Of a DNA stretch of 64,000 nucleotides, positions 1 through 8,968 are shown piece after piece (positions within the stretch are counted from its first letter, which is position 1; the number at the start of each line of letters is the position of its first letter). Position numbers and translations under genes: made by a program. The stretch lies in contig JANSXC010000003.1 of NCBI GenBank assembly GCA_024743115.1, forward strand, positions 372,001-436,000, given 5' to 3'. This DNA is from a bacterium (GTDB taxonomy: Bacteria > Planctomycetota > UBA1135 > UBA2386). The notes beneath the pieces were generated by a model. The model searched no databases and was not told the origin of the DNA. It was given only the letters and a program-made list of their open reading frames with translations.

Positions 1-17
1 TCCGGGCCACTCGCGGC

Positions 18-623
18 TCAGTGACGCTTGAACCCGACGAAGAAGCCCGTCGCGACCAACGCGGCGGCGGGCAGGCTACCGGTGATGAAGGTCTGGAAGC
101 TCGCCCACTCGGCTTCGATGGCGCCCATGAAGTGGGCCCAGAGATCGTCGATGCTCTGCCAGTTGACGACGACGAGGTCGTAGTAGGCGAGGATCAGCGT
201 CATCGCGAGCCAGAAGCCGAGCGCGATGGCCGCGAAACGCATCGTCGCACGCACGAAGCTGCCGAGCGCGAAGCCGACGACGAAGCTGAAGCCGAGACGG
301 AAGATGCCCTTCGCGGCCGGTTCCTCGCCGCCCTGGGCCGCGTTGCCGGTCTCGGTGTTGCCGCCGGTGTTGGTGCCCGGCAACAGCGACGTCCGCAGCG
401 GGTCGTCGACGCCGCTTCCGCCCGCACCAGACGCCATTTCGGCGCCGCCGCCCGGGTTGATGATCATCAGCACCGCGCCGGTTGCCAGCAGGCCACCGGC
501 GCCGATGAGGGAGATCTTCTTCCATCGCGGCATGTCGCCGACCCATTCGCGGACGCTGCGCTGCTGTTTACTGGTCGACGCTTCGGGTGCGGCGGCGGCG
601 GTCTCGGGCGCGGTCTCGGTCAT
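18..623 (-). CDS. FUN14-like small membrane protein
   Basis: A 201-residue protein. The N-terminal ~30 residues are Ala/Thr/Glu-rich and soluble. A hydrophobic segment follows at about residues 40-58, then a Gly/Asn/Glu-rich linker, then a C-terminal membrane domain with two or three helices. That domain carries the glycine-punctuated pattern FVVGFALGSF and ends GFFVGFKRH, which resembles FUN14 family proteins, small integral membrane proteins of mostly unknown bacterial function. The open frame continues upstream to 770, but I chose the ATG at 623: the upstream part is Arg-rich and reads like non-coding sequence, and a TAGAAC hexamer sits 7 nt before this ATG. The neighbouring DUF481 gene is divergent. 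The FUN14 assignment rests on the C-terminal pattern only. Confidence 0.6.
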   Translation of the reverse strand: MTETAPETAAAAPEASTSKQQRSVREWVGDMPRWKKISLIGAGGLLATGAVLMIINPGGGAEMASGAGGSGVDDPLRTSLLPGTNTGGNTETGNAAQGGEEPAAKGIFRLGFSFVVGFALGSFVRATMRFAAIALGFWLAMTLILAYYDLVVVNWQSIDDLWAHFMGAIEAEWASFQTFITGSLPAAALVATGFFVGFKRH

Positions 624-630
624 GCGGGTT

Positions 631-636
631 GTTCTA
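631..636 (-). promoter_or_regulatory. Putative -10 element of FUN14-like gene
   Basis: TAGAAC on the minus strand lies 7 nt before the ATG at 623, with no Shine-Dalgarno sequence between. That spacing would put transcription start at or next to the start codon. It is one of about ten such cases in this window. Confidence 0.35.
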
Positions 637-772
637 CCCGGTCTCTCCGATCGACCATACCGCCCGACCGGGACGGTTCGTCCCACGGCGGAGATGCAGT
701 GCTTTTTCTGCTTGAGCGCACTGCACGGCACCGGTTTCGTTGCGCCAAACCTGTTCTGTAAAGGAGTCAACC

Positions 773-1783
773 ATGCATCTGTTTCGCACGCTCGCCGTCT
801 GCGCGGCGACCGCTACGTTCGCGGTCGCGCAGGACCGTGTGACCCTCAGCAACGGTGATACGATCACCGGCAAGATCAAGACGATGGCCGATGGCGTCGT
901 CGTCGTGGAGTCGCCCGTCCTCGGTGATATCGAGGTCAAGCTCAGCGAGATCGAGAACCTCGTCTCGGAAAGCCAGGTCGCGCTCGAGACCGTCAATGGC
1001 GAGACGTTCCGCCGCCGCATCGCCGGCATCGAGAACAAGAGTCTGCGCCTCGACGGTGACATCCCAGCCCTCGCGATCGACAGCATTTCACGGATGAATC
1101 CGCCGAAGGATCCGCCGCCGAGCTGGAAGGGTTCCTTGAGCTTCACGGGGCTTTGGATGGACGGGAACACCCGGCGCCGGACCGTCGGCCTGATCGGTGA
1201 GGCCGTTCGTCGGAGCGAGATCGACCGCGTGTCGTTCGACACGTTCTGGGACTACGCCGAGGACAAGCCGTCGGGCCAGGCCTGGGTCCTCAACCAGCGC
1301 CGCGCCGGTGCTGGCCTGAAGTACGACTACTTCCTCAACGAACGCTGGTATGCGCTGGCGACGACCCGCGTCCTGGCCGACACGTTCGCCGACATCGACC
1401 TGCGCTTCACCGCGGGCACTGGCATTGGCTACACGGTGATCGACAATGCCCAGACCACGCTCAACGCGGAGGCCGGCCTGTCCTACCTCGACGAGACCTA
1501 CCGCTCCGCCGCGCCGTCGACTGCCTACCTCGCCGCCAGGGTCGCCTACAAGCTGACGCACGAGATCAACGAGCGCACGCGCTTCAACCACAGCGTCGAG
1601 GCTTTCCCGTCGCTCGAGGACAAGCGGGACGTCTACTTGCAGTGCCGCGCTGAACTCGTGAACAACCTTACGGACAACATGATCGCGTCGCTGGCGTGGA
1701 TCATGGACTACGACAACACGCCGTCGCCGGGCCTGAAGCGCTACGACCACCGCGTGATGCTGTCGATCGGCTGGTCCTTCTAG
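773..1783 (+). CDS. DUF481 outer-membrane beta-barrel protein
   Basis: A 336-residue protein with a signal peptide (cleavage probably after the Ala-Gln near residue 19). A ~90-residue N-terminal region contains the short TLSNGDTITGKI motif often seen before DUF481 domains. The DUF481 barrel follows from about residue 115: alternating Gly/aromatic strands, a GNTRRR-type turn, and a C-terminal aromatic residue (GWSF) typical of outer-membrane barrels. The family includes the salt-induced protein YdiY. The ATG at 773 has a clear Shine-Dalgarno sequence, AAGGAG at 761-766, unlike many genes here. It converges with the LptD-like gene. Function beyond outer-membrane location is unknown. Confidence 0.8.
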   Translation: MHLFRTLAVCAATATFAVAQDRVTLSNGDTITGKIKTMADGVVVVESPVLGDIEVKLSEIENLVSESQVALETVNGETFRRRIAGIENKSLRLDGDIPALAIDSISRMNPPKDPPPSWKGSLSFTGLWMDGNTRRRTVGLIGEAVRRSEIDRVSFDTFWDYAEDKPSGQAWVLNQRRAGAGLKYDYFLNERWYALATTRVLADTFADIDLRFTAGTGIGYTVIDNAQTTLNAEAGLSYLDETYRSAAPSTAYLAARVAYKLTHEINERTRFNHSVEAFPSLEDKRDVYLQCRAELVNNLTDNMIASLAWIMDYDNTPSPGLKRYDHRVMLSIGWSF

Positions 1784-1810
1784 GGCCGCCTGATCGATCG
1801 CGGCCGCCCG

Positions 1811-1828
1811 ACCCGTTCAGTAACGGGT
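1811..1828. terminator. Short inverted repeat between convergent genes
   Basis: ACCCGTT at 1811-1817 and AACGGGT at 1822-1828 form a 7-bp stem with a 4-nt loop, overlapping the stop codon of the LptD-like gene. There is no T-tract on either side, so it is at best a weak or Rho-assisted terminator. Confidence 0.3.
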
Positions 1829-4354
1829 CGCGAAGCCCGGTCCGTGCAGTCGGGAGTTGTCGAATCGCGCGCCGCGCTGGCGCGCGACTCCCGGCAGCGT
1901 CGGCACGAACTCGAGCCGCACTGACGTCTGATCGGTGAACGGGTCGTAGCCGGCCGCCAGCCCGATGATCCAGTCGGGGTCGTGGCGGCGGATTCCGAAG
2001 TTGTAGGTCAGCCAGTCGTCGCGCTGCAGGTCGTAGAGGCTGCTCGCCATCAGGTCCCAGCGGCCGAATGCGCGGGCCATGGCCGAGACGCCGACGGCGC
2101 CGTCGACAGCCTGGTCGGTGCGATACTCGAGCGTCCACGTCAGACCGGCGATCTCGCCGATCGAGATCTCGGTATCGAGCGTTCGCATCCCGTCCTGCCA
2201 GTCGTGATCACCGTAGATCGCGAACGTGATCGTCTCGAACGGCGTCGCGTCGGTATCTGGCCGGTAGAGCAGGTCGTAGTAGAACAGACCCAGCGCGTCG
2301 CCGCCGTTGTCGCGGCTCGCGTTCGGCCAGAAGTCCTGCGCCAGATCGAGCATCAGGAAGTCGGTCGGCGTCTCGGGCTTGCGCGTCTCTGGCGCCTGAT
2401 CGGTGCGTTGGAGCAGGTTGCGGATCTCGAAGCGCACGAGCGTGCTCTCCGTGAGCGCGTCGGTGCCATCGAACTGATGCAGTTCGCCGATGCGGTCGTC
2501 GACGTGGAACCGATCGACGATCATGAGGCGCGGCGCGATCACGTGCCGGATCGAGCGCGGCCCATCGTTGCCGACCCAGTGGAACTCGCGCGCGAGTCGC
2601 GTGCCGGCCTGGATGCCCGCCGTGAACGCGATGCGCGCCTCGTTGTCACCCGCGATCGTGTTGTCGTAGTACGTGCCGCGGCTGCTCACGAACGGTCGTA
2701 GGCTGATCGCGCCGAACGTGAACGGTGCCGAGATCTCGATCTCCTGATCCGCGCGGAATGTGCGATCGGAGGTGCGCACGCCGGCACGGTCGTCGAACGC
2801 GCTACGGCGCTGACCGAGTTCGGTCGCGACGTCGAGCACGATAGGCGTCTCCCACGGGGTTTCGGCGACCGGCTCCGCGATCCAGTTCCAGGTCAGTACG
2901 GGCAGCTCTTCGATGAAGCGCGGCGCCAGCGTGCGGTTGCTGCGGTAACTGAAGTCGTCGAGGTTGGTGCGGGCTCCGAACGTGACGAGATGGTTGCCGC
3001 TGAAGTGCTTGAGGTAGCCGCTCGTCTCGGGCCGTTCGTCGTCGCGGAACTCGCCGCCGTAGAACTCGGAGAGCACTGCCGGGTCGGTCGCCGTGAACGC
3101 CTGGAAATCGAACTCGGTGTCGTCGCCGAGGTAGAAGCGGTTCTGACTGCGGATCAGCGCACGATTGCCCGAACCGATCGGGCTACCGTCGATGTTGGCC
3201 TGGATCTCGCGGATGTCCGGGCCGCGGTCGTCGAGCCAGAATGCCTGTGTCCGGCCGTCGTAGAGGCCCGGCGCCGAGTAGGTCAAGGCCGGCGACAGCG
3301 GCACGCCGCGGGTCTCCCACCAGCCGATGCCGAGCTCCCACTCGCCGCGGAACTCCTCGGCCGGCCGCCCGGTCAGCCAATGGTGCAGTGCGCCACCCGT
3401 CGAGTTCCACGGCAGCCCCAGCACGACCTCGGTCTGGATGCCCTCGCGCTGCGAGTAGGTCGCGCCGGCGCGCTTGATCGGAAACTGCGTCTGGCTGCCG
3501 GTGAAGAAGTGGGCGTCGGGCAGCGGCACCGCGTTGACGCCGCTGAACTGCAGTGCGAGACCCCGGCCGAAGATCTCGAGCTCGTTCTCGCGTTCGATGA
3601 TCTCGGCTTCGCCGGCCGCGAACGCCACGTTGGGCTCTGCGGCTTTGCTCGTCGTGATCGTGAGGTCACGCCCGGTCCAGCGCATCCCGTTCTTCGTGAG
3701 CTTGGGCCCGCGCACGACGACCGTGACGACTCCCTGACTCGTCGTGGACGTGTAGCGCAGTTCGACGTTCTCGACGACCAGGCGATCTTCGAGCGGGGAG
3801 ATCCAGAGCCGGTCGCAGCGCAGCACCACTTCGTCGCCGCGGATGACGTAGATTCCGCCTTCGAAGTAGAGGAAGCGCACGGCATCGAGCGCCTTGTTCG
3901 CGGCTTCCGACTCCGGCAGTTTGCCGCCTTTGCCGAAGGTGCTCATCGAGCGTTCGACTCGTTTCCTGATCTCGGCGGGGGACAGCCGGCGGCGCGGTGC
4001 GGGCGGCTCGATGCGTCGCCGCGGCAGGCCCGAGTTCGATGGTTGTTCGAGCAACGTGCGGACTTCGGTATCGAACAGGACGATCGCGTTGAGGCCACGG
4101 ACCTCGATGCCGTAGTCGGGGATCTTCATCACCGTGCCGCCGAACAGTCGCTGTTCGTCGAAGTCACCGGTTTGACGAAAGTCGCCGAACGGGGCGTCGA
4201 TCGAGAACCGCGTGCCCGCTCTCGCCGGCGCTTGCTTCGCCTGCGACTGCGATTGCGAGTCGGCCTTGGTGCCGGCAGTCGATTGCGCGTTCGCGGTCAC
4301 GGCGAGCGTCGCGGCGACCGCAATCGCGACTGCGCGCGAGGTCGCGCGGATCAC
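1817..4354 (-). CDS. lptD: LptD-like outer-membrane LPS assembly protein
   Basis: An 845-residue protein with a signal peptide ending near AVTANAQ. An N-terminal OstA/LptA-like jellyroll region spans about residues 45-290, including RGDEVVLRCDRLWISP. A long C-terminal region of amphipathic strands follows, as in the LptD barrel that inserts lipopolysaccharide into the outer leaflet, and it ends in an aromatic residue. It starts at a GTG that overlaps the stop of the upstream giant LptC/LptA-like gene (GTGA), and it is last in the operon after kdsD and kdsC, which fits an LPS role. I see only one cysteine, so the paired disulfides of E. coli LptD appear to be absent. An OstA-like protein of another function is possible. 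Confidence 0.65.
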   Translation of the reverse strand: MIRATSRAVAIAVAATLAVTANAQSTAGTKADSQSQSQAKQAPARAGTRFSIDAPFGDFRQTGDFDEQRLFGGTVMKIPDYGIEVRGLNAIVLFDTEVRTLLEQPSNSGLPRRRIEPPAPRRRLSPAEIRKRVERSMSTFGKGGKLPESEAANKALDAVRFLYFEGGIYVIRGDEVVLRCDRLWISPLEDRLVVENVELRYTSTTSQGVVTVVVRGPKLTKNGMRWTGRDLTITTSKAAEPNVAFAAGEAEIIERENELEIFGRGLALQFSGVNAVPLPDAHFFTGSQTQFPIKRAGATYSQREGIQTEVVLGLPWNSTGGALHHWLTGRPAEEFRGEWELGIGWWETRGVPLSPALTYSAPGLYDGRTQAFWLDDRGPDIREIQANIDGSPIGSGNRALIRSQNRFYLGDDTEFDFQAFTATDPAVLSEFYGGEFRDDERPETSGYLKHFSGNHLVTFGARTNLDDFSYRSNRTLAPRFIEELPVLTWNWIAEPVAETPWETPIVLDVATELGQRRSAFDDRAGVRTSDRTFRADQEIEISAPFTFGAISLRPFVSSRGTYYDNTIAGDNEARIAFTAGIQAGTRLAREFHWVGNDGPRSIRHVIAPRLMIVDRFHVDDRIGELHQFDGTDALTESTLVRFEIRNLLQRTDQAPETRKPETPTDFLMLDLAQDFWPNASRDNGGDALGLFYYDLLYRPDTDATPFETITFAIYGDHDWQDGMRTLDTEISIGEIAGLTWTLEYRTDQAVDGAVGVSAMARAFGRWDLMASSLYDLQRDDWLTYNFGIRRHDPDWIIGLAAGYDPFTDQTSVRLEFVPTLPGVARQRGARFDNSRLHGPGFATRY

Positions 4355-7300
4355 CGGACGACGCGCCCCTTGTAGAACGAGTACCCGAGTGTCTCGTAGT
4401 CGACAGTGACCCGCTGACCGAACACCGTGGTACCGTTCTCGAGCGTGAACGTCATGCCTTCGGGGTCCCGAGCGGTCACGCGGTTCCAGCGCGTCTCGAG
4501 CTCGACCTCGGCAGCGCGACCCGAGACGCGATCCCAGTCGAGGTCGACGCCGGAGCCGACGACGCGTTTCACTTCACCGGTGTCTGGATCCAGTTCCATC
4601 GCGAGCGAGTCCGCCACAATGCCGGGACCGGCGTTCGAAGTCGAGCCATCGGCAGCGATGGTCTGCACCACGACGGAACCGTCGAAGTTCACTGTTCCCG
4701 GCAACACGTCGATATCGCCGCGACACGTCGCTAGGACGTGTGACAGCAGATCGCTGCTGCCTTCCTGGTGCATCTCGACCTCGGGCAGCAGGCGCGCCGA
4801 GTGGCCGGGAAACGCGCGGAACGCTTGCAGGCGCGCGGCCTCGTCGCGAAACAGCCGAACCTGCGCGCCGCGCGCGGTGATCGAGCGACCGGGAACGTGG
4901 CGAGTCGCGACGGCGGGTGTGAGCGTCCTCGGATCCCCGAGCAGCAGGCAGGCCTGCGCAGCCACGGCCAGGCACATCTGGGCGGCGTGGCCCTCGAAGG
5001 TGTTGCCGTTCGCTTCGGTGGCCTGCAGCCGTCGCACGCCATCGCCGAGGATCCACGCGCCGCTCTCCGACTGGAACGGCAGCATCGCGACCGGATCCCG
5101 CCGGCCACCGACGTGCCACTGCATGACCGGTGGCGTGAGCAGGGATGGCAGCGCCCGCAGGCGATCAGCCTCGAGTTCGATCCTGATCGGGGGCTCGCCG
5201 GCGCGGCGCGCAACCCGTGCTGTGGCCGTTGCCGGGATGTCACCGATCCGACGGGCATCGACGATCACCCGCTGTTGACCGACGTAGTGGAGATCGATCC
5301 GCGGCGCTTTGGCATCGAGGATCTGTTCGCCGCGCGTATCCGTCGCGGCCGCTTTACGATGCAGGACCGGCAGCTCCGTGGTCGCATCGAGTCCGTCCCA
5401 CAGCTCCGAGCCCGCGATGGGGGGCAACAGCCGGAGCGTGTTGGTCGATGTCTGTGTGATGCGCGGAGCGGTCGCCAGGTAGCGCTCACCGTCGCGTTCG
5501 AACGTGGCCCGGGCTGGCAGCCCCGCGAGGTCGAATGCCCGCACCTCGTTGCCCTCGAACTCCGCGCGCAGCCAGCGCACGTCCTCGAGGACCGCGTCGC
5601 GGCTCGACAACGTCGCGTGGACTTCTTTGCCGGGCGAATGCAGCGTCACGATCGTCAGTTCACCTGCCGCATCGCGCTCGTGTTCGATCCGGCATGCGCC
5701 GTTCCCGGTCGCGACGAGCTCGCCGCGCCGCACCTCGTAGCGGTGTGCCGGCCAACGTGGATCGTTCGGGTCGGCGATGGGCCCGAGCTGGACGTCTTCG
5801 CGCGAACCGTTCTTGATCAGCTGGAAGCCATCGCTCCCCGTCGCGTGGATGGCTTCGTCGACTTTCCCGCCGCGCTCGTTCGCCGGCGGGCGCTGCGCCA
5901 TCTCGACTGCCCCGAACCCGCGAGCGATCACGCCTTCCTGCCGTTCGTCGGTCTGGAACACGTGCAGTCCATCCGCAGTGTCGACGACGCGCTGACCGTC
6001 TTCGAGGTGCGACTCGCCCTCGAACAACACGCCATGGAACTGATCGAGCGGCGCGACGGCCCATTGCGGGAAGCCGAACGCGCGATGGGTCGCGGCGAGG
6101 TGCTCGCGACCGCGCAGCAGATGGATGCGGCGCGGTGACGTGCCGCGGAACGGCTCGCGCCGCGTGCCGTCGGGCAACGTGAGACCGTCGACCTGTTCGA
6201 TGTTCGAGATGCCGCCCGACGCCGTGATCCAGAACGGCAGCCCGAAGAGGCCCGGCAGCACCGTGAGCTGTGGCGTCGAGACGTGGACGTCGGGCAGTTC
6301 GACCCGCGCGGGTGCGCCGCGCAGCTCGAGCATGCGCCACGCCATGCCGTCGCGGCTCTTGCCGGTCTCGAAGTCGATCTCGCTGCCGCGCCGCAGCCAC
6401 GCGAGCATCTGGTCGGCGTGGATCCGGGTCTTCTTCTCGGTGTTGCCGTGCTCGATGCCGCTGCTGCCACCGCCGAGGTTGCCCAGGCGCCCACCGCCTT
6501 CGAGCTCGACCACGACTTCGTCCGTGAGCGAGAGCTCCGCGATCTGCCGTGCGCTGTTCTCGGCGTAGTGCAGCAGCCCGTTCGCGCGCGCGACGATGCC
6601 TTTGGTGCGCAGCACGGGTTCGCTGAGGATGTTGATGTCGATGCGCTGCAGCGCGCCGTCGGGATCGCGCGGCAGTCGGGCCTGCAGGCCCTTGCCGTCG
6701 AGCGTCACGGCGCGTTCGCCGGCAAAGGTGAGCCGGACCGGCACGTCGGGAGTGGGCGTGTAGAGATGGAGCTCGTGGTCGTCGACGAGCACGCGGGCGG
6801 TATCGAGGTCGAGCGCGAGCCCTTCCAGGCTACTGCCGGGCAGCGCTTCGAACCGCACGTTGGTCAGCGCGATCTCCTTGTTGGCCTGGAACGTGCGCTT
6901 ACCGTTCTCGTCCAGCCCGAGCTCCACGAGCGCGTTGTCGGCGCGCACGACGGCAGCCTTGTTGCCCTTGTCGTAGATCGTGGTCTCGACGCCGAACAGC
7001 TCCTGCATGCCGCTCTGCACCGGCTGACTGTCGCGCGCGCGCAGCACGAACACGGGTTCCTTCCGGATCGAGCCGTCGGGCTCGCGCACATCGCGGGTGC
7101 GGGGATAGGTCAGGCTACCGCGTTGCTCCGCCGTCGCGCCGAACGAGCCGTCGTTGATGCCGATGCTGAGTCCGCTCGGATCGTTACGCCCCGGCTGTTG
7201 TTTGTCAGCAGGGTCGCCTGCCGCCGTGGGATCCCGGCTGTCGCCAGCGCCACTGCCCTTGTCGTCCTGCTTGTTGCCGCCGGCCGTGACGATGAAGTCT

Positions 7301-7371
7301 TCGCCCACGAACTCGTAGAGCGCGTAGAACCCCGCGCCGAGCAGCAACACGAAAAGCAGCAGCCGTTTCAC
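4351..7371 (-). CDS. Giant LptC/LptA-like periplasmic protein
   Basis: A 1006-residue protein. One N-terminal membrane segment (residues 1-20, MKRLLLFVLLLGAGFYALYE) is followed by an Asp/Gly/Gln-rich linker. A very long beta-rich region then repeats OstA-type patterns (for example VRADNALVEL, LPDGTRREPF, VIVDARRIGD and the C-terminal VTVDYETLGYSF). LptC, the inner-membrane anchor of the LPS bridge, is normally ~190 residues with the same single-helix plus jellyroll design, so this could combine LptC and several LptA-like units. It sits between kdsC and the LptD-like gene with GTGA overlaps on both sides. The assignment rests on architecture and neighbours; sequence similarity to classic LptC is weak. 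Confidence 0.5.
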   Translation of the reverse strand: MKRLLLFVLLLGAGFYALYEFVGEDFIVTAGGNKQDDKGSGAGDSRDPTAAGDPADKQQPGRNDPSGLSIGINDGSFGATAEQRGSLTYPRTRDVREPDGSIRKEPVFVLRARDSQPVQSGMQELFGVETTIYDKGNKAAVVRADNALVELGLDENGKRTFQANKEIALTNVRFEALPGSSLEGLALDLDTARVLVDDHELHLYTPTPDVPVRLTFAGERAVTLDGKGLQARLPRDPDGALQRIDINILSEPVLRTKGIVARANGLLHYAENSARQIAELSLTDEVVVELEGGGRLGNLGGGSSGIEHGNTEKKTRIHADQMLAWLRRGSEIDFETGKSRDGMAWRMLELRGAPARVELPDVHVSTPQLTVLPGLFGLPFWITASGGISNIEQVDGLTLPDGTRREPFRGTSPRRIHLLRGREHLAATHRAFGFPQWAVAPLDQFHGVLFEGESHLEDGQRVVDTADGLHVFQTDERQEGVIARGFGAVEMAQRPPANERGGKVDEAIHATGSDGFQLIKNGSREDVQLGPIADPNDPRWPAHRYEVRRGELVATGNGACRIEHERDAAGELTIVTLHSPGKEVHATLSSRDAVLEDVRWLRAEFEGNEVRAFDLAGLPARATFERDGERYLATAPRITQTSTNTLRLLPPIAGSELWDGLDATTELPVLHRKAAATDTRGEQILDAKAPRIDLHYVGQQRVIVDARRIGDIPATATARVARRAGEPPIRIELEADRLRALPSLLTPPVMQWHVGGRRDPVAMLPFQSESGAWILGDGVRRLQATEANGNTFEGHAAQMCLAVAAQACLLLGDPRTLTPAVATRHVPGRSITARGAQVRLFRDEAARLQAFRAFPGHSARLLPEVEMHQEGSSDLLSHVLATCRGDIDVLPGTVNFDGSVVVQTIAADGSTSNAGPGIVADSLAMELDPDTGEVKRVVGSGVDLDWDRVSGRAAEVELETRWNRVTARDPEGMTFTLENGTTVFGQRVTVDYETLGYSFYKGRVVR

Positions 7372-7910
7372 CTGCGCTCTCCGGTGGCGATCGCTTCCCA
7401 GATGCCGCGTGCCCGCAGCAGTTCTTCCACGACGTCGCGCGCGGCACCGCAGCCGGCCGAGCGCGCCGTTACGAACTGGCTCACCGCGAGCACTTCGCTG
7501 CGAGCCTCGGGCACGGTCGCCGCGAAACCGACGCGCCGCAGCACCGGGATGTCGAGCACGTCGTCACCGACGTAGGCGATCTCGTGCGGCTTCAGGCCGC
7601 GACGGTCGAGCAGCTCGTCGAACGCGTTGGCTTTGTCGACCCGGTCGAGGATGACCTCGTCGATCTTCAGCTCCTCTGCCCGCCATTCGACCGCGTGGCC
7701 CCCGCGTCCCGAGAGCAGACCCGTCAAGCCACCGTTACTGCGCCAGTAGAACAGGCCCGCCGCATCGTGGACGTGGAATGCCTTGTACTCGCGGCCATCG
7801 TGGTCGATCCAGATGCGACCGTCGGTGAGCACGCCATCGACGTCGAGCAGCAGCATGCGAATCGCGGCGAGCGCGGCGCGATCCGGTTTGGTTCTACCCG
7901 GTCTGTTCAT
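7368..7910 (-). CDS. kdsC: 3-deoxy-D-manno-octulosonate 8-phosphate phosphatase
   Basis: A 180-residue HAD-superfamily phosphatase, the usual size for KdsC, which hydrolyses Kdo-8-phosphate to Kdo in the LPS inner-core pathway. HAD motif I is LLLDVDGVLTDG with the nucleophile Asp23 and Asp25. The Kdo-phosphatase loop GREYKAFHVHDAAG follows, then motif III Lys (RVDKANAF) and motif IV YVGDDVLDIPVL. It lies directly downstream of kdsD, which makes the arabinose-5-phosphate used to build Kdo-8-phosphate, and overlaps the LptC-like gene by GTGA. A TAGAAC hexamer falls inside its 5' end, but no in-frame start follows at a useful distance, so I keep the ATG at 7910. Confidence 0.9.
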   Translation of the reverse strand: MNRPGRTKPDRAALAAIRMLLLDVDGVLTDGRIWIDHDGREYKAFHVHDAAGLFYWRSNGGLTGLLSGRGGHAVEWRAEELKIDEVILDRVDKANAFDELLDRRGLKPHEIAYVGDDVLDIPVLRRVGFAATVPEARSEVLAVSQFVTARSAGCGAARDVVEELLRARGIWEAIATGERR

Positions 7911-7934
7911 GCCAATTGGTTCGTGCGCGTCGGT

Positions 7935-8906
7935 TCATCCGATCTTCAGATTGAGCAGGTCCTGCACGTCGAGCAGGCCGAGCAGCCGGTCGTCGCCATC
8001 GACGACGGGCAGCTGGTCGATCTTGAGCTGATGCAGCAGGGCCAGCGCCTCGAGTGCGAACATCTCGGTCGTGATCGAGCGCGGGTTCGCGGTCATCACA
8101 TCGTCGATACGGCTCTCGCGGGGATTCGCGAGCCCCTTCTCGATGAGCCGTCGGAGATCGCCGTCGGTGAAGAACCCGAGCAGGCAGCCGGAGCTGTCGA
8201 CGACGCTCGTGGCACCCGGCCGACCCGGCGTGCGCGTCATCACTTCGATCGCTTCGAGCACGGTCGCACCGCTCTCGATCGTCGGGTTGTGATCACCCTG
8301 GCGCATGAGTTCGCCAACGCGCATCAGGCGCCGGCCGAGATCGCCACCCGGGTGGAACCGCGCGAACTCCTCCGGCCCGAACTTGCGCCCTTCCTGCACG
8401 ACGAGTGACAGCGCGTCACCGAGCGCGAGCATCGCCGTGGTCGAGGCACTCGGCGCGAGGCCGTCGAGCCCGGCCTCGTCGATCTTGCCGATCTCGAGCA
8501 CGAGCGCGCAGTGTTTGCCGAGCGTCGAGGTCGCTTCCTGGGTGATGCCGACGACGGGCACGGACGCCGCTTTGACGTGCGGCAGCATCTCGAGCAGTTC
8601 ACCCGTTTCGCCCGACTTGCTGAACGCGAGCAGCAGGTCACCTTCTTCGACGCGGCCGAGGTCGCCGTGGATCGCTTCGGCGGGGTGCAGGAAGATCGAT
8701 GGCGTCCCGGTCGAGGCCAGGGTCGCCGACACCTTCTGGGCGATGAAGCCGGCCTTGCCCATGCCGCTGGTCACGACCCGGCCCGGCAGGCCGAGGATCA
8801 TGTCCAGCGCCTGGCAGAACGGCTCGCCGAGGCGGTCTGCCACCTGGCGCACGGCCATCGCCTCGCGCTCCACGATCTCACGAGCGCGCTCGATCCGGGG
8901 GTCCAT
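7935..8906 (-). CDS. kdsD: Arabinose-5-phosphate isomerase
   Basis: A 323-residue enzyme that converts ribulose-5-phosphate to arabinose-5-phosphate, the first committed step of Kdo synthesis. A SIS domain spans about residues 35-170 with LPGRVVTSGMGKAGFIAQK and LAFSKSGETGELLEMLP. Two CBS domains follow from about 205 to the end, the standard KdsD/GutQ layout. It heads the four-gene minus-strand operon with kdsC and the LptC-like and LptD-like genes. Only 62 bp separate its ATG from the divergent scpA start, and a TAGTCT hexamer lies 8 nt upstream of the ATG with no Shine-Dalgarno sequence. Confidence 0.92.
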   Translation of the reverse strand: MDPRIERAREIVEREAMAVRQVADRLGEPFCQALDMILGLPGRVVTSGMGKAGFIAQKVSATLASTGTPSIFLHPAEAIHGDLGRVEEGDLLLAFSKSGETGELLEMLPHVKAASVPVVGITQEATSTLGKHCALVLEIGKIDEAGLDGLAPSASTTAMLALGDALSLVVQEGRKFGPEEFARFHPGGDLGRRLMRVGELMRQGDHNPTIESGATVLEAIEVMTRTPGRPGATSVVDSSGCLLGFFTDGDLRRLIEKGLANPRESRIDDVMTANPRSITTEMFALEALALLHQLKIDQLPVVDGDDRLLGLLDVQDLLNLKIG

Positions 8907-8914
8907 TGGGCGTC

Positions 8915-8920
8915 AGACTA
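8915..8920 (-). promoter_or_regulatory. Putative -10 element of kdsD operon
   Basis: TAGTCT on the minus strand lies 8 nt before the kdsD ATG, back to back with the scpA element at 8955-8960. Confidence 0.4.
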
Positions 8921-8939
8921 GCACACGCGTTGGTGGCAG

Positions 8940-8949
8940 ACACCGGTGT
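8940..8949. promoter_or_regulatory. Perfect palindrome between divergent kdsD and scpA promoters
   Basis: ACACCGGTGT is a perfect 10-bp palindrome lying between the two putative -10 elements, where the -35 regions would overlap. It is followed by a second ACCGGT. It could be an operator or a shared -35 region, or simply a GC-rich coincidence. Confidence 0.25.
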
Positions 8950-8954
8950 ACCGG

Positions 8955-8960
8955 TATGCT
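8955..8960 (+). promoter_or_regulatory. Putative -10 element of scpA
   Basis: TATGCT lies 8 nt before the GTG start of scpA, with no Shine-Dalgarno sequence between. The spacing suggests a leaderless transcript. Confidence 0.4.
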
Positions 8961-8968
8961 GAGCGGCC

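Noticed and set aside
7891..7896. TAGAAC on the minus strand inside the 5' end of kdsC as another leaderless promoter
   Set aside because: No in-frame start codon lies 6-8 nt downstream, and the gene is in an operon behind kdsD, so the match is probably chance.
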